From Clostridia bacterium (lineage in GTDB: Bacteria; Bacillota; Clostridia; Oscillospirales; Acutalibacteraceae), in NCBI GenBank assembly GCA_017521425.1, contig JAFXCQ010000032.1, positions 62,001 through 126,000 of the forward strand: a stretch of DNA of 64,000 nucleotides, written 5' to 3'. Position 1 is the stretch's first letter; each line of letters begins with the position of its first letter. Positions 44,614 through 55,140 of this stretch are shown piece by piece. Below the pieces are notes generated by a model that was not told the DNA's origin, ran no database searches, and worked only from the letters and a program-made list of their open reading frames with translations. The position numbers and the translations under genes were made by a program.

Positions 44614-45840
44614 GTAGTCTAACACTCTAAGAATATTTTTAATTTCTAAACCAAGTGACTCAATTTTAGTTCTTGCATCCTTTTCACACATCAATGGTGT
44701 AACGAAAGCAATTTCGTTTTTGTTATCAGATTCAAGAATCTGAACATCATTAAATAATGCTTTAACTTTTTCTGCTACCATATTGTAGTCAGTAACAGCT
44801 GCTCTTATGTAAAGAGATGAACTTTGCTCGAAAGGGTTAATAACATAATCATTTTCAGCATCGTCCCAGCCAATAAGCTTTCTCTTGTCGGTATGCTTTG
44901 CACAGTCAATAACATCAGCAACAACCGCACTTGCAGTTGGGAATTTACCTGCGCCTCTGCCGTAGAATACTGTATCGCCAACAGCGTCACCTCTTACGAG
45001 AATCGCGTTGAATACATCTGATACAGATGCTAACTGGCAACCATTCTTTATAAGGCAAGGGCCAACTGTTGCAGAAATTTTACCTGAAGAAAGCTTCTTT
45101 GCTCTGCCTATGAGTTTTATTACACCGCCCCATACTTTTGCGTATTCAACATCTTGTGATGCGATATTTGTAATGCCTTCAGTCTGAACCTCGTCAGGGT
45201 AAACGTGTTTGCCGAAGCAAAGGGAAGCTAAAATACAAATCTTTCTTGCGGCATCGTGACCTAAAATATCAGCAGATGGGTCTCTTTCAGCGTACCCATT
45301 TGCCTGAGCAATTTTAAGTGCTTCATCGAAATCCATACCATCATCAATCATCTTTGTAAGAATGAAGTTAGTAGTACCGTTAAGAATACCGGCAACTTCA
45401 AGGAATTCATTTGCAGCAAGACACTGGTTAATAGGTCTTATAATAGGAATACCGCCACCAACACTTGCTTCAAATAAGAAATTAACATTGTTCTTTTTAG
45501 CTAACTCTAAAAGCTCATAGCCTTTAGCAGCAACAAGCTCTTTGTTAGATGTTACAACACTTTTACCTGCTTCTAAACATTTTGAAACAAAATCAAAAGC
45601 TGGATTCAAACCGCCCATAGTTTCAACAACTATCTCTACATCTTTATCATTTAAAATGTCATTAAAATCTTTTGTAAAGAGATTTGCTAACTGATGTGAT
45701 GAAAAATCACGAATATCAAGAATGTGCTTAACATCAAGTGATTTCTGACCGCATCTTTCTTCAATGCTTTTTTTGTTTTTCAGGATTAACTCGACAACAC
45801 CAGAACCAACTGTGCCGAAACCCATAACAGCAACCTGCAT
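44611..45840 (-). CDS. hom: Homoserine dehydrogenase
   Basis: A 409-residue NAD(P)-dependent enzyme converting aspartate semialdehyde to homoserine for threonine and methionine synthesis. N-terminal Rossmann motif VMGFGTVGSGVVELIL, catalytic domain with GGGIPIIRPINQCLAA, GILNGTTNFILTKM and GYAERDPSADILGHDAARK, and a C-terminal ACT domain (from about 330) for feedback control. Single gene; its stop touches the heptamer array of the adjacent element. GGGGTG precedes the ATG. Confidence 0.95.
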   Translation of the reverse strand: MQVAVMGFGTVGSGVVELILKNKKSIEERCGQKSLDVKHILDIRDFSSHQLANLFTKDFNDILNDKDVEIVVETMGGLNPAFDFVSKCLEAGKSVVTSNKELVAAKGYELLELAKKNNVNFLFEASVGGGIPIIRPINQCLAANEFLEVAGILNGTTNFILTKMIDDGMDFDEALKIAQANGYAERDPSADILGHDAARKICILASLCFGKHVYPDEVQTEGITNIASQDVEYAKVWGGVIKLIGRAKKLSSGKISATVGPCLIKNGCQLASVSDVFNAILVRGDAVGDTVFYGRGAGKFPTASAVVADVIDCAKHTDKRKLIGWDDAENDYVINPFEQSSSLYIRAAVTDYNMVAEKVKALFNDVQILESDNKNEIAFVTPLMCEKDARTKIESLGLEIKNILRVLDY

Positions 45841-46000
45841 TTTTTACACCCCTAAATTTACTATAAATTACATTTATATAACATAATACCATATATTAGT
45901 AAGAGAATAAAGAGTTTTTTCGAAAAAAAATAAAAAAGTTTTAGAATGTAAAAAAAATATGTCAAATATGTAATTATCATTGTAATTTTGACAAAAAAGG

Positions 46001-46006
46001 TATAAT
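46001..46006 (+). promoter_or_regulatory. -10 box for the AI-2E permease gene
   Basis: TATAAT at 46001-46006, about 45 nt before the start. The -35 box is unclear: TTGTAA at 45980 is 15 nt away. Confidence 0.45.
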
Positions 46007-46051
46007 ATATAGTAGTGAATTTAGCACTTGGCTTACTCGGGAGTGAAAATA

Positions 46052-47224
46052 ATGGAAAACGTTGTTGAAAAAAGACGGGCTTTTATAATAAATTTTGTTT
46101 ACGCAGTTATTTGTATTGGCTTGTTTTTTGTTTTTATGAAATATTGTTTAGGTGTTTTGGCACCGTTTATAATTGCATTCATTTTAGCATTTGCTTTGCA
46201 AAGACCAATTAAATTTGTACAAAGAAAACTACATCTCAAATCTCACGGTATAATATCGTTTTTACTTGTGCTGCTCGTTGTTCTTTTAGTAGCGGGTGTT
46301 CTTGCAATAGGTGTGCTTCTTCTCTTTAACGAGCTTAAAGATTTTGCACACTATCTGACAACGCAGTTTTCTTCATTTGATGAAGTTATTACCACAGTAG
46401 AAAATTATCTTATGAGTGTAGTTGTTCGTTTGCCTGAAGGTATAAGAACTACAGTAAGTGAATATTTAACAAATGCATTTAATTCTTTAGGTGAAGGGCA
46501 GTCACAGATAGATTTATCTATGCTTTCAGCACCATTAAGCGGCGCGTGGAGCGTAGTTAAAAGCTTGCCATCAGTAATATTAGCTTGTGTTGTAGCAATT
46601 GTTTCATGTTTCTTTGTTACAAGTGATTACGACAAAATTAAAGAATTGTTTTTAGGTTTCTTCAGCGATGAAAAAAGAAATTATATTATAAAAACCAAAA
46701 GAACTGCAACAAAAGCAATAGGCAAGCTCTTAAAAGCTTATATCACAATTATGGCAATCACCTTTGCTGAAATGTTTTTAGGTCTTTTCCTCTTAAAGCT
46801 TATTGGCGTTTACGATGGAAGCTATATAACAATCATTTCTTTTGTTACCTGTATAATTGATATCATCCCTGTTTTAGGTACAGGTACAGTTCTCATTCCT
46901 TGGGCAATTTACAATCTTATATTCGGTAACTTCGGTATGGGTATAGGGCTTTTAGTGATTTATGCAGTTGTTACTGTTATAAGACAAATTGTTGAACCAA
47001 AGCTTGTAGCAAACCAGGCGGGACTCCCTGCAATAATAACTATTATGGCAATGTTCCTTGGTGTAAGAATTTTTGGTGCATTCGGAATTATTCTTCTTCC
47101 GTTTACAGTTATTATTTTAAAATTACTTTATGATGAAGGCATTTTTTCATCTAAGAAAGCAAATCATAAGGCTGAGAGCACAGCGAAAACAAAAAAATCG
47201 GCCAAGGAGAAGAAAAATGATTGA
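46052..47224 (+). CDS. AI-2E family transporter/permease
   Basis: A 390-residue polytopic protein of the UPF0118/AI-2E family: two to three N-terminal helices, a long extracytoplasmic loop (about 90-180), and further helices with FVTCIIDIIPVLGTGTVLIPW and VEPKLVANQAGLPAIITI, both typical of the family. Members export AI-2 or act as ion antiporters; substrate unknown here. The tail is basic (AESTAKTKKSAKEKK). ATG 46052 follows GGGAGTG. The stop overlaps the next gene by eight bases. Confidence 0.88.
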   Translation: MENVVEKRRAFIINFVYAVICIGLFFVFMKYCLGVLAPFIIAFILAFALQRPIKFVQRKLHLKSHGIISFLLVLLVVLLVAGVLAIGVLLLFNELKDFAHYLTTQFSSFDEVITTVENYLMSVVVRLPEGIRTTVSEYLTNAFNSLGEGQSQIDLSMLSAPLSGAWSVVKSLPSVILACVVAIVSCFFVTSDYDKIKELFLGFFSDEKRNYIIKTKRTATKAIGKLLKAYITIMAITFAEMFLGLFLLKLIGVYDGSYITIISFVTCIIDIIPVLGTGTVLIPWAIYNLIFGNFGMGIGLLVIYAVVTVIRQIVEPKLVANQAGLPAIITIMAMFLGVRIFGAFGIILLPFTVIILKLLYDEGIFSSKKANHKAESTAKTKKSAKEKKND

Positions 47225-47984
47225 TTACGGTTATGTTGATTTGCATTCACATTCTTTGTGGGGGATAGATGATGGTGCTCCTGATTTAGATACTTCACTC
47301 GAAATGTGCAGATTAGCACACGAAACAGGTACAGACTACCTTTTCTTAACACCACATCTTATTCACTGGTCAGATGCAGGTGTTCTTTACGATATAAGAG
47401 AAGAACGTACTGAGTATTTACAGAATATTCTGCATAGTGAGGGTAGGGAACTGACTCTTGTTAAGGGATTTGAAATTCTTTGTGGTGACGATATTTTTGA
47501 GATTAAATACTTTGAACCTTATACACTCAATAAATCAAGATACATTCTCATTGAATTCAGTTTTAATCGTACAACTGAAGAGGATGTAAATGCTTGGTGT
47601 GATTATATTATTTCTTATGGACTTGTTCCTGTTATCGCACACCCGGAAAGATATGAGTTTGTAAAAAGTGATATTAGTGTAATAGAACGTCTTAGCGATA
47701 AAGGTTGTCTTTTTCAGGTGAATTGCGGTTCGGTGGTTGGTATCTTCGGTGAAAGAGAAGCAAATATTGCACTTAAGATGTTGTATTCAGGATACGTTGA
47801 TTTTATCGGTTCAGACGCACACGATTTAAGATGGCGTACTACGGATATGTATGCTTTTTTAAGAGATTATCCGGATAATCTTCCTGAAGGTGTTCTTGAT
47901 AATGCTTTGTTCAAAAATCCACAAAAAGTGATGAATAATGAGGGTATAACACCAAAAAGGCTCAATTCTTTGTTAATTTTTTGA
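47217..47984 (+). CDS. CpsB/CapC-type PHP tyrosine phosphatase
   Basis: A 255-residue manganese-dependent PHP phosphatase. DLHSHSLWGIDDGAPDLDTS, FLTPHLI, VKGFEILCGDD, VIAHPERYEF, QVNCGSVVGIFG and GSDAHDLRWRT match CpsB/YwqE, which dephosphorylate tyrosine kinases controlling capsule or exopolysaccharide synthesis. No capsule kinase is in the window. ATG 47217 has AAGGAGAAG upstream; the longer frame from 47130 would overlap the permease gene and is rejected. Confidence 0.88.
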   Translation: MIDYGYVDLHSHSLWGIDDGAPDLDTSLEMCRLAHETGTDYLFLTPHLIHWSDAGVLYDIREERTEYLQNILHSEGRELTLVKGFEILCGDDIFEIKYFEPYTLNKSRYILIEFSFNRTTEEDVNAWCDYIISYGLVPVIAHPERYEFVKSDISVIERLSDKGCLFQVNCGSVVGIFGEREANIALKMLYSGYVDFIGSDAHDLRWRTTDMYAFLRDYPDNLPEGVLDNALFKNPQKVMNNEGITPKRLNSLLIF

Positions 47985-48085
47985 AAAATTTTTAAAAAAT
48001 ATCGTTTTAATTCTTTAAAAGAAAAATAAACCAAGTAATATGTGATATTATTACCACGTAGATAAGAATAAAGGAGGAAATATTG

Positions 48086-48310
48086 ATGGGTGATATGTTA
48101 GTTTCTTTATGGTCAATTATGGCAAACTTCGGTTTTGATACGGGTGACCTTGCTAATAAGATTGGAAACATTATTGCAAAGGACAAAGATGAAAATTATA
48201 CAGGCATTCTTGCACCAATTGCAGAAATTCCACTTATTGGTGATATCATTGGTCTCTTCGCAGATATCGGTAGTTCAGCAGGTCAAGCAACACCTACAAC
48301 TATTTCTTAA
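48086..48310 (+). CDS. Small hypothetical peptide
   Basis: A 74-residue protein without known motifs: MGDMLVSLWSIMANFGFDTG, a charged middle (AKDKDENYTG), and an amphipathic Gly/Ile-rich part (IPLIGDIIGLFADIG) before a SSAGQATPTT tail. AAGGAGG lies eight bases before ATG 48086, and a terminator follows, so it is a separately transcribed small gene. It has the size of a leaderless peptide or small membrane-active protein; function unknown. Confidence 0.55.
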   Translation: MGDMLVSLWSIMANFGFDTGDLANKIGNIIAKDKDENYTGILAPIAEIPLIGDIIGLFADIGSSAGQATPTTIS

Positions 48311-48334
48311 TGCGGAAAAGAATTTAGTTAATTT

Positions 48335-48365
48335 AGAGAGTGTGGTTTACTGCACTCTCTTTATA
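48335..48365 (+). terminator. Intrinsic terminator after the small peptide gene
   Basis: An 8-bp stem AGAGAGTG (48335-48342) with CACTCTCT (48353-48360) followed by a T-rich tail. Confidence 0.75.
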
Positions 48366-48449
48366 TTTTTGTATTTTGTTATTTAACGAAGTTAAGATAT
48401 ACTATATATAATAGTACGTTTTAATATATAATTTGAATGAGGTGTTTCA

Positions 48450-49118
48450 GTGAGTAGCAATAAAAACAAACTCGATGCTAAAAGTAAACAGTTGATTATA
48501 GGTATATTTGCAATTTTAATTCTTCTTACATTTTCTGCTGTTATGTTAATAGCTGCATTTAATTATGATGATGCAAAAGAAGAGCTTACAACTACTACTG
48601 AAACAACTACAATTATCGAAGGTCCATCAACTACCTTATCACAGAATACGAGTAACAATGTTTCAACCAATAACAATTCAACAACAAACAATCTGATTAC
48701 AAGTGGAGCCGAAACACAGAAGCATCAGGAGCCGATTTCTGTCGAAGGTCTCGAGGAATTTACAAAAACTGGTGATAATCAGATTTCTGACTCGCCAGAC
48801 AATGAATTTATAAGTCTTGTGGTAAAAGAAAAGGGCGCAGAGGCAGAAAGACTTGTTTCGATTTACGCTGTTCCGGATTTGGGTAACAATTTTGTTTTGG
48901 AATTTGATAACAAATATGACGATAATGGTAATATAATAAGAAGTCCCAAAACTTTAAAAAAGATATACCATATAAATAAAGAGCGTAAAATTACAGTGGC
49001 AACAGGTAAACCTACCGGTAATGAAGGTGTTGATTATGGTACAAGTCTTATGACATACTATCTTGTAACTGATGTTGTTATGCCTGAATTCCCCGATTAT
49101 TTTACTGATGTAGGTTGA
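48450..49118 (+). CDS. Single-span membrane protein with Thr/Asn-rich stalk
   Basis: A 222-residue protein: cytoplasmic basic start, one membrane helix (LIIGIFAILILLTFSAVMLI), a Thr/Ser/Asn-rich stalk (about 45-85) and a C-terminal outer domain (about 100-222) with VSIYAVPDLGNNFVLEF. No known domain. GTG start at 48450 with GAGGTG upstream. Function unknown; surface location is inferred. Confidence 0.6.
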   Translation: MSSNKNKLDAKSKQLIIGIFAILILLTFSAVMLIAAFNYDDAKEELTTTTETTTIIEGPSTTLSQNTSNNVSTNNNSTTNNLITSGAETQKHQEPISVEGLEEFTKTGDNQISDSPDNEFISLVVKEKGAEAERLVSIYAVPDLGNNFVLEFDNKYDDNGNIIRSPKTLKKIYHINKERKITVATGKPTGNEGVDYGTSLMTYYLVTDVVMPEFPDYFTDVG

Positions 49119-49227
49119 TTTGTACAAATGAATGGTGTTTAAAATTTGCTGATTTAGTAAAAAACACCTACTATACAACATTCACAAAAAAATATTAAAA
49201 AATTCTCAAAAAATGCTAAAAAAACTA

Positions 49228-49256
49228 TTGCATTTATGAAAGTTATATGTTATTAT
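49228..49256 (+). promoter_or_regulatory. Main promoter of the S10 ribosomal operon
   Basis: TTGCAT (49228-49233), a 17-nt spacer and TATTAT (49251-49256), about 300 nt before rpsJ. Confidence 0.65.
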
Positions 49257-49561
49257 GTTAGGGCACGTAAAAAGGGCGTGTCCTATTTTCATGCTCTTTT
49301 AAGCGTAAATGATATGCGTTGATGCGGGAGGTGGCTGCCTTTAAGGCAGGGAATTTCCGCGGAGTATGTCCGATTTTAAACCGGGCGATTAAAAATACTA
49401 TGCAAGTCGTATTGCCTGCCTTAACTGAGGCTTTCGGCATTGTGTAGAGCGTGAATTTTTCCCGGAAGTTCATTCCGGTTTTTAAATGGACCGAGCGAAC
49501 ACCCCGGGCGAGTTGTTGAAAAATTTACGAAGCCCGCCAAAATTATTAGGAGGCGTTAAAA
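49257..49561 (+). promoter_or_regulatory. Structured leader of the S10 operon
   Basis: About 300 nt without an open frame but richer in GC than nearby spacers. Hairpins visible: GGGCACG/CGTGTCC (49261-49282), CTGCC/GGCAG around 49333-49349 enclosed by GCGGGA/TTTCCGC-like pairing, and TTTCCCGG/CCGG near 49460-49480. It may be an autoregulatory ribosomal-protein leader (L4-type control is known in other bacteria), but the family was not identified. Confidence 0.5.
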
Positions 49562-49873
49562 ATGGCAGTTAAGGAAAAAATCAGAATCAGACTTAAAGGT
49601 TACGACCACAACGTTGTTGACAAGGCAGCAGAAAAGATTGTTGAAACAGCAAAGCGTACAGGCGCACAGGTTTCAGGTCCTATTCCGCTCCCAACTGAGA
49701 AAGAAGTTGTTACAATTCTCAGAGCTGTTCACAAGTACAAAGATTCTCGTGAGCAATTCGAACAACGTACACACAAGAGACTCATCGACATTCTCAGACC
49801 TTCAAACAAAACTGTTGAAGCTCTTACAGGTCTTGAGCTCCCAGCTGGTGTTGATTTTGAAATCAAACTTTAA
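49562..49873 (+). CDS. rpsJ: Ribosomal protein S10
   Basis: A 103-residue small-subunit protein, also the NusE antitermination factor. Family markers: [36 protein letters not shown], and [12 protein letters not shown]. It opens the S10 operon after a long leader. TTAGGAGG precedes the ATG. Confidence 0.98.
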   Translation: MAVKEKIRIRLKGYDHNVVDKAAEKIVETAKRTGAQVSGPIPLPTEKEVVTILRAVHKYKDSREQFEQRTHKRLIDILRPSNKTVEALTGLELPAGVDFEIKL

Positions 49874-49971
49874 TCCGATAAAAGTTTGATTTTAAATATA
49901 CCTATTATATATAGGTGTTGCAGGTCATGTTGGCGAAAAGTCAACCAATAATCTGACAGGAGGAAAAAATT

Positions 49972-50604
49972 ATGAAAAAAGGCATTATCGGAAAGAAAAT
50001 CGGCATGACTCAGATTTTCGACGAAAAAGGTAACATGATTCCTGTTACTGTTGTCGAAGCAGGTCCATGCGCAGTTGTTCAGAAGAAAACAACTGAAAAT
50101 GACGGCTATGAAGCTGTTCAGCTTGGTTACGGCGATATGAAAGCTAACAAAGTGAACAAACCTATGAAAGGTCACTTCTCAAAAGCAGACGTTGCGCCAA
50201 AGAAAGTTCTTAAAGAATTCAGACTCGCTGATACTTCAAGCATTAACGTTGGTGATATCATCAAAGCAGACATCTTTGCTGCAGGTGAATTCGTTGACGT
50301 TGTAGGTACAAGCAAGGGTAAAGGTACAGCCGGTGTTATCAAACGTTGGAACTTCGGCAGACTCAGAGAATCTCACGGTACAGGTCCTGTTGCAAGACAC
50401 GGTGGTTCTTTAGGTGTTATCGACCCAGCTCGTATTTTCAAGGGCAAGAAGATGGCAGGTCACCTCGGTTCAGAGCGTGTAACTGTTCAGAATCTCAGTG
50501 TAGTAAAAGTTGACAGTGAAAACAATCTTATTGCTATCAAGGGTTCAATTCCTGGACCTAAAGGCGGCATTGTTGTTATTGCTGACAGCGTAAAGAAAGC
50601 GTAA
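49972..50604 (+). CDS. rplC: Ribosomal protein L3
   Basis: A 210-residue large-subunit protein near the peptidyl transferase centre. It begins [19 protein letters not shown] and contains [21 protein letters not shown] 98-nt gap separates it from rpsJ and holds two small hairpins (ACCTAT/ATAGGT near 49907), which may tune expression. AGGAGG lies before the ATG. Confidence 0.98.
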   Translation: MKKGIIGKKIGMTQIFDEKGNMIPVTVVEAGPCAVVQKKTTENDGYEAVQLGYGDMKANKVNKPMKGHFSKADVAPKKVLKEFRLADTSSINVGDIIKADIFAAGEFVDVVGTSKGKGTAGVIKRWNFGRLRESHGTGPVARHGGSLGVIDPARIFKGKKMAGHLGSERVTVQNLSVVKVDSENNLIAIKGSIPGPKGGIVVIADSVKKA

Positions 50605-50620
50605 GGAAGGAGTGTAACAG

Positions 50621-51244
50621 ATGAGTAAGTTATCAGTACTTGATATGACAGGCAAGAAAGTTTCTGACATCGAGCTTAAAGATTCTATCTTCTCAATCGA
50701 GCCAAATATGTCAGCTATGCATCTTGTTGTTGTTAGCTATTTAGCAAATCAGCGTCAGGGCACTCAGTCCACAAAAACTCGTTCAGAGGTTAGTGGTGGC
50801 GGTAAAAAGCCATGGAGACAAAAGGGTACAGGTCGTGCAAGACAGGGTTCTACAAGATCTCCTCAATGGTATCACGGTGGTATCGCTCTTGGTCCAAAGC
50901 CTCGCACATACGGCATTGACGTTAACAAAAAGGTTAGAAGACTTGCAATGAAGTCTGCTCTTTCTTCAAAGGTTGCAGCAGATGAAATGATAGTTCTCGA
51001 TTCAGTTAACCTTGATGCAATCAAAACAAAAGAAATTGCTAAAATGTTTGAAGCTATTAAAGCTCAGAAGAAAGTTCTCGTAGTTCTTCCTGAAAACAAC
51101 GAAGTTATCTACAAGAGCACAAGAAACATTGAGGGTGCAAAGGTTTCTACTGTAAATACTCTTAATGTATATGACATTCTTAACTGCGATACAATCGTTG
51201 TTCTTAAGGATGCTGTTACAAAAATCGAGGAGGTATATGCATAA
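50621..51244 (+). CDS. rplD: Ribosomal protein L4
   Basis: A 207-residue large-subunit protein lining the exit tunnel. Marker stretch: [20 protein letters not shown] followed by [16 protein letters not shown]. In other bacteria L4 represses the S10 operon through its leader. The stop overlaps rplW by one base. Confidence 0.98.
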   Translation: MSKLSVLDMTGKKVSDIELKDSIFSIEPNMSAMHLVVVSYLANQRQGTQSTKTRSEVSGGGKKPWRQKGTGRARQGSTRSPQWYHGGIALGPKPRTYGIDVNKKVRRLAMKSALSSKVAADEMIVLDSVNLDAIKTKEIAKMFEAIKAQKKVLVVLPENNEVIYKSTRNIEGAKVSTVNTLNVYDILNCDTIVVLKDAVTKIEEVYA

Positions 51245-51537
51245 TGAAAATGGCACAAGACATTATCATTAAACCTATCATCACAGAAGATTCTATGATG
51301 GGTATTGCCTCAAAGAAGTACACATTTAAAGTTGCTAACGATGCTAACAAACTCGAAATTGCTAAAGCAGTTGAAGAGCTTTTCGGCGTAAAGGTAGCAA
51401 AGGTAAATACAATCAATGTCAACGGTAAGTACAGAAGATACGGCATTCACGAAGGCTACAAAGCTTCTTGGAAGAAAGCTGTTGTAACACTTACTGAAGA
51501 TTCAAAGACAATTGAGTTCTTTGACGGCTTGATGTAA
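51244..51537 (+). CDS. rplW: Ribosomal protein L23
   Basis: A 97-residue exit-site protein, docking site for trigger factor and [19 protein letters not shown] and the family turn [15 protein letters not shown] are seen. The start may be ATG 51244, sharing the last base of the rplD stop, or ATG 51250; GAGG in the end of rplD serves as ribosome site. Confidence 0.97.
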   Translation: MKMAQDIIIKPIITEDSMMGIASKKYTFKVANDANKLEIAKAVEELFGVKVAKVNTINVNGKYRRYGIHEGYKASWKKAVVTLTEDSKTIEFFDGLM

Positions 51538-51627
51538 TCTGTAAAACAAAAACTATAATAAATTATACCCAATGGTATAGTATGGAGTTGACATTCTCCG
51601 CAAAGCCATATTAGGAGTGTGAATAAA

Positions 51628-52461
51628 ATGTCTATTAAAGTTTACAACCCGACAACAAATGCTCGTCGTGGTATGTCAGTTACAGATTATTCAGAACTTT
51701 CAAAAGTTGCTCCAGAAAAAAGTCTTTTAAGACCTCTTAAAAAGAATTCTGGTCGTAACAACTACGGTAGAATCACAGTTCGTCACCACGGTGGCGGAAA
51801 CCGCAGAAAGTACAGAGTAATCGATTTCAAGAGAACAAAGTTTGATGTTGAAGCAACAGTTAAAACTCTTGAATATGATCCAAACCGTTCAGCTCACATC
51901 GCTCTCATTGAATATGCAGACGGCGTAAAGAGCTATATCCTTGCACCTGTTGGTCTTAAAGTTGGCGACAAGGTTCTTGCAGGTCCAAATGCAGATATTA
52001 AACCAGGTAACGCATTACCTCTTACAAATATCCCAGTTGGTACTTTCATCCACAACGTTGAACTTTATCCAGGTAAAGGCGGTCAGCTTGCAAGAGCTGC
52101 AGGTAATGCTGCTCAGCTTATGGCTAAAGAAGGCGTTTACGCTCTTCTTCGTCTTCCATCAGGTGAACTTAGAAATGTTCCTGTAAATTGTATGGCAACT
52201 GTTGGTCAGGTTGGCAATACAGACCACGAAAACGTTAAAATCGGTAAAGCTGGTCGTACACGTCACCTTGGTATCAGACCTACAGTTCGTGGTTCTGTAA
52301 TGAACCCTAACGACCACCCTCACGGTGGTGGTGAAGGTAAATCACCTATCGGTCGTCCAGGTCCTGTTACTCCTTGGGGTAAACCAGCTCTTGGTTATAA
52401 GACTCGTAAAAAGAAAAAGCATTCAGATAAGCTTATTGTAAAGCGTATCAATGACAGATAA
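51628..52461 (+). CDS. rplB: Ribosomal protein L2
   Basis: A 277-residue core large-subunit protein. Markers: [20 protein letters not shown] near the N-terminus and [19 protein letters not shown] near the C-terminus. ATG 51628 follows AGGAGTG; a GTG nine bases upstream is rejected. The 90-nt gap before it contains small hairpins (TATACC/GGTATA near 51565; GGAG/CTCC near 51584). Confidence 0.98.
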   Translation: MSIKVYNPTTNARRGMSVTDYSELSKVAPEKSLLRPLKKNSGRNNYGRITVRHHGGGNRRKYRVIDFKRTKFDVEATVKTLEYDPNRSAHIALIEYADGVKSYILAPVGLKVGDKVLAGPNADIKPGNALPLTNIPVGTFIHNVELYPGKGGQLARAAGNAAQLMAKEGVYALLRLPSGELRNVPVNCMATVGQVGNTDHENVKIGKAGRTRHLGIRPTVRGSVMNPNDHPHGGGEGKSPIGRPGPVTPWGKPALGYKTRKKKKHSDKLIVKRINDR

Positions 52462-52480
52462 CCGGAAAGGAGCATAATTA

Positions 52481-52759
52481 ATGAGCAGAAGCGTTAAAAA
52501 AGGACCTTTCGTGCAACCTAAGTTACTCGAAAGAGTTCAGAAAATGAATGAAAACGGCGAGAAAATCGTGCTCAAAACATGGAGCAGAAGTTCAACAATC
52601 TTCCCAGATTTCGTTGGTCACACTTTTGCAGTTCATGATGGTCGTAAGCATGTTCCGGTTTATGTAACTGAAGATATGGTTGGCCATAAGCTCGGTGAAT
52701 TCGCACCAACAAGAACCTATAAAGGTCATGCAGGTTCAAAAACTACTAAAGGTAGATAA
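52481..52759 (+). CDS. rpsS: Ribosomal protein S19
   Basis: A 92-residue small-subunit head protein: [38 protein letters not shown] and [15 protein letters not shown]. Standard length; CGGAAAGGAG precedes the ATG. Confidence 0.98.
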   Translation: MSRSVKKGPFVQPKLLERVQKMNENGEKIVLKTWSRSSTIFPDFVGHTFAVHDGRKHVPVYVTEDMVGHKLGEFAPTRTYKGHAGSKTTKGR

Positions 52760-52782
52760 TCGGTTGAAAGGAGTGTGTAACA

Positions 52783-53136
52783 ATGGAGGCAAATGAAATG
52801 ATGGTTGAAGCTACTGCGAAAGCAACTTATTTAAGAATTGCTCCTCGTAAAGTTCAGATAGTTTTAGACCTTATTAGAAATAAGCCTACTGATGAAGCAT
52901 TAGCAATTCTCAAGCACACACCGAAGGCCGCTTGTGAGCCGCTTGAGAAGCTTCTTAAATCTGCTATCGCAAATGCAGAAAATAAAAATATGGATGTTAC
53001 AAGACTTTATGTAGCAAAGTGCTGGGTTTGCCAGGGTCCTACTCTTAAGAGAATCAGACCACGTGCAAGAGGTAGCGCTAACCGCATAAACAAGAAAACA
53101 TCTCACATTACCCTTGTTGTAAGGGAAGCAGAATAA
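52783..53136 (+). CDS. rplV: Ribosomal protein L22
   Basis: A 117-residue exit-tunnel protein: [30 protein letters not shown] and [20 protein letters not shown], whose loop extends into the tunnel. AAAGGAG precedes ATG 52783; the later ATG at 52798 is possible. Confidence 0.98.
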   Translation: MEANEMMVEATAKATYLRIAPRKVQIVLDLIRNKPTDEALAILKHTPKAACEPLEKLLKSAIANAENKNMDVTRLYVAKCWVCQGPTLKRIRPRARGSANRINKKTSHITLVVREAE

Positions 53137-53155
53137 GCGAGAGGAGGAAATTAAG

Positions 53156-53827
53156 ATGGGACAAAAAATTAATCCTACCGGTTTAAGAATCGGTGTTATC
53201 AAAGATTGGGAATCTCGCTGGTATGCTAAGAAGGGTGAATTCGGCGATAATCTTGTTCAAGACAATATGATTCGTGAATACCTTCTCGAAACACTTGCAC
53301 CTGCAGGTGTTCCAAAAGTAGAAATCGAAAGAGACCCAAAAAGAATTCGTATCAACATCTTCTGTGCTAAACCAGGTATCGTAATTGGCCGTGGTGGTGC
53401 AGAAATCGATAAACTCAAAGAAACAGTTAAGAAAAAGCTTAAAACTGATAAAGATGTTTACATCAACATCACAGAAATTAAGCAACCAGACCTTAACGCA
53501 CAACTCGTAGCTGAAAATATTGCTCTTCAACTTGAAAAGCGTGTTTCATTCCGTCGTGCTCTTAAGCAATCAATCGGCAGAGCTATGAAATTAGGTGCAA
53601 AAGGTATCAAAACACAAGTTTCTGGTAGAGTTGGCGGTGCTGAAATTGCTCGTACAGAGAGCTATCATGAAGGTACTATTCCGCTCCAGACAATCCGTGC
53701 TGACATCGACTACGGTTTTGCAGAAGCAAAAACAACTTATGGTCGTCTTGGTGTTAAGGTTTGGATTTACAATGGCGAAATTCTTCATGAATCCCGCAGA
53801 AACAAGAGGGAAGGAGGAGCCAAGTAA
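53156..53827 (+). CDS. rpsC: Ribosomal protein S3
   Basis: A 223-residue protein of the mRNA entry site. [20 protein letters not shown] opens it, the KH domain shows [19 protein letters not shown], and the C-terminal part has [17 protein letters not shown]. Its stop overlaps rplP by one base (TAATG). Confidence 0.98.
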   Translation: MGQKINPTGLRIGVIKDWESRWYAKKGEFGDNLVQDNMIREYLLETLAPAGVPKVEIERDPKRIRINIFCAKPGIVIGRGGAEIDKLKETVKKKLKTDKDVYINITEIKQPDLNAQLVAENIALQLEKRVSFRRALKQSIGRAMKLGAKGIKTQVSGRVGGAEIARTESYHEGTIPLQTIRADIDYGFAEAKTTYGRLGVKVWIYNGEILHESRRNKREGGAK

Positions 53828-54255
53828 TGTTATTACCAAAAAGAGTTAAATACCGTCGCGTTCAGAGAGGCCGTCTTAAAGGCGTTGCTCACAGAGGTAA
53901 CACAGTTAACTACGGTGATTTCGGTCTTCAGGCTCTCGAACCCGCATGGATTACATCAAATCAAATCGAAGCTGCCCGTATCGCGATGACAAGATACATC
54001 AAACGTGGTGGTAAGGTTTGGATAAAAATCTTTCCTGATAAGCCGATTACAGAAAAACCGGCTGAAACTCGAATGGGTTCAGGTAAAGGTTCACCCGAAT
54101 ATTGGGTAGCAGTCGTAAAACCGGGCAGAATTATGTTCGAAATCGGCGGCGTTAGTGAAGAGCTTGCGAGAGAAGCTATGCGTCTCGCAGCCAACAAACT
54201 TCCAATTAAATGTAAGTTTGTTGTAAAGGCAGAACAGGATGGTGACAAGCAATGA
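53827..54255 (+). CDS. rplP: Ribosomal protein L16
   Basis: A 142-residue large-subunit protein contacting A-site t[38 protein letters not shown], and [20 protein letters not shown]. The stop overlaps rpmC by four bases. Confidence 0.98.
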   Translation: MLLPKRVKYRRVQRGRLKGVAHRGNTVNYGDFGLQALEPAWITSNQIEAARIAMTRYIKRGGKVWIKIFPDKPITEKPAETRMGSGKGSPEYWVAVVKPGRIMFEIGGVSEELAREAMRLAANKLPIKCKFVVKAEQDGDKQ

Positions 54256-54455
54256 AGGCAAGTGAATTAAGAAAACTCTCTCAAGCGGAGTTGGATGCTA
54301 AACTCCTTGAACTTAAGAAAGAACTCTTTAATCTTCGTTTTCAACAAGCCATCAATCAGCTTGACAACCCGATGAGAATAAGCGCAGTTAAGAAAGACAT
54401 CGCAAGAGTTATGACTCTTATCCGCGAAGCTCAACTTAACGGCCAGAATTCTTGA
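54252..54455 (+). CDS. rpmC: Ribosomal protein L29
   Basis: A 67-residue helical protein at the exit site: [20 protein letters not shown] and [23 protein letters not shown] overlap with rplP implies coupled translation. Confidence 0.98.
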   Translation: MKASELRKLSQAELDAKLLELKKELFNLRFQQAINQLDNPMRISAVKKDIARVMTLIREAQLNGQNS

Positions 54456-54472
54456 TTACGGAGGGCAATTAA

Positions 54473-54730
54473 ATGAGTGAAAGAAATTTAAGAAAAACCC
54501 GCGTTGGTATCGTTACAAGCGATAAAATGGATAAAACAGTAGTTGTATCTGTTAAAGACAGGGTTAAACATCCACTTTACGGCAAAATTGTCAACAACAC
54601 ACTCAAACTTAAAGCTCACGATGAGAATAACGAGTGCGGAATTGGCGACCGTGTTATGATTATGGAAACACGTCCACTTTCAAAAGATAAGAGATGGCGT
54701 GTAGCTGAAATTATTGAAAAGGCTAAATAA
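54473..54730 (+). CDS. rpsQ: Ribosomal protein S17
   Basis: An 85-residue OB-fold 16S rRNA-binding protein: [27 protein letters not shown] and [25 protein letters not shown] precedes the ATG. Confidence 0.98.
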   Translation: MSERNLRKTRVGIVTSDKMDKTVVVSVKDRVKHPLYGKIVNNTLKLKAHDENNECGIGDRVMIMETRPLSKDKRWRVAEIIEKAK

Positions 54731-54757
54731 TTTAGTCAATTAAAGGAGGCATTCACT

Positions 54758-55126
54758 GTGATACAGCAGCAGAGTTACCTCAAGGTTGCCGACAACACGG
54801 GCGCAAAAGAAATTATGTGCATTCGTGTATTAGGTGGCTCAGGTAAGAGGTATGCCAATATCGGTGATGTTATCGTGGCAAGTGTCAAGAAAGCAGCACC
54901 CGGTGGCGTTGTAAAAAAAGGTGATGTGGTAAAAGCTGTAGTAGTTCGTTCAAAGAGCGGTGTTCGTCGTAACGACGGTACTTACATCCGTTTTGATGAA
55001 AATGCAGCAGTTATCATTAAAGAAGATAAAAACCCAAAGGGTACCCGTATTTTCGGGCCTGTAGCAAGAGAGCTTCGTGAGAAAGAATATCTCAAGATTC
55101 TTTCACTTGCTCCGGAAGTACTTTAA
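54758..55126 (+). CDS. rplN: Ribosomal protein L14
   Basis: A 122-residue intersubunit-bridge protein: [33 protein letters not shown] and [20 protein letters not shown]. The start is GTG 54758, supported by AAAGGAGG and the normal family length. Confidence 0.98.
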   Translation: MIQQQSYLKVADNTGAKEIMCIRVLGGSGKRYANIGDVIVASVKKAAPGGVVKKGDVVKAVVVRSKSGVRRNDGTYIRFDENAAVIIKEDKNPKGTRIFGPVARELREKEYLKILSLAPEVL

Positions 55127-55140
55127 TTGGAGGTACACAA

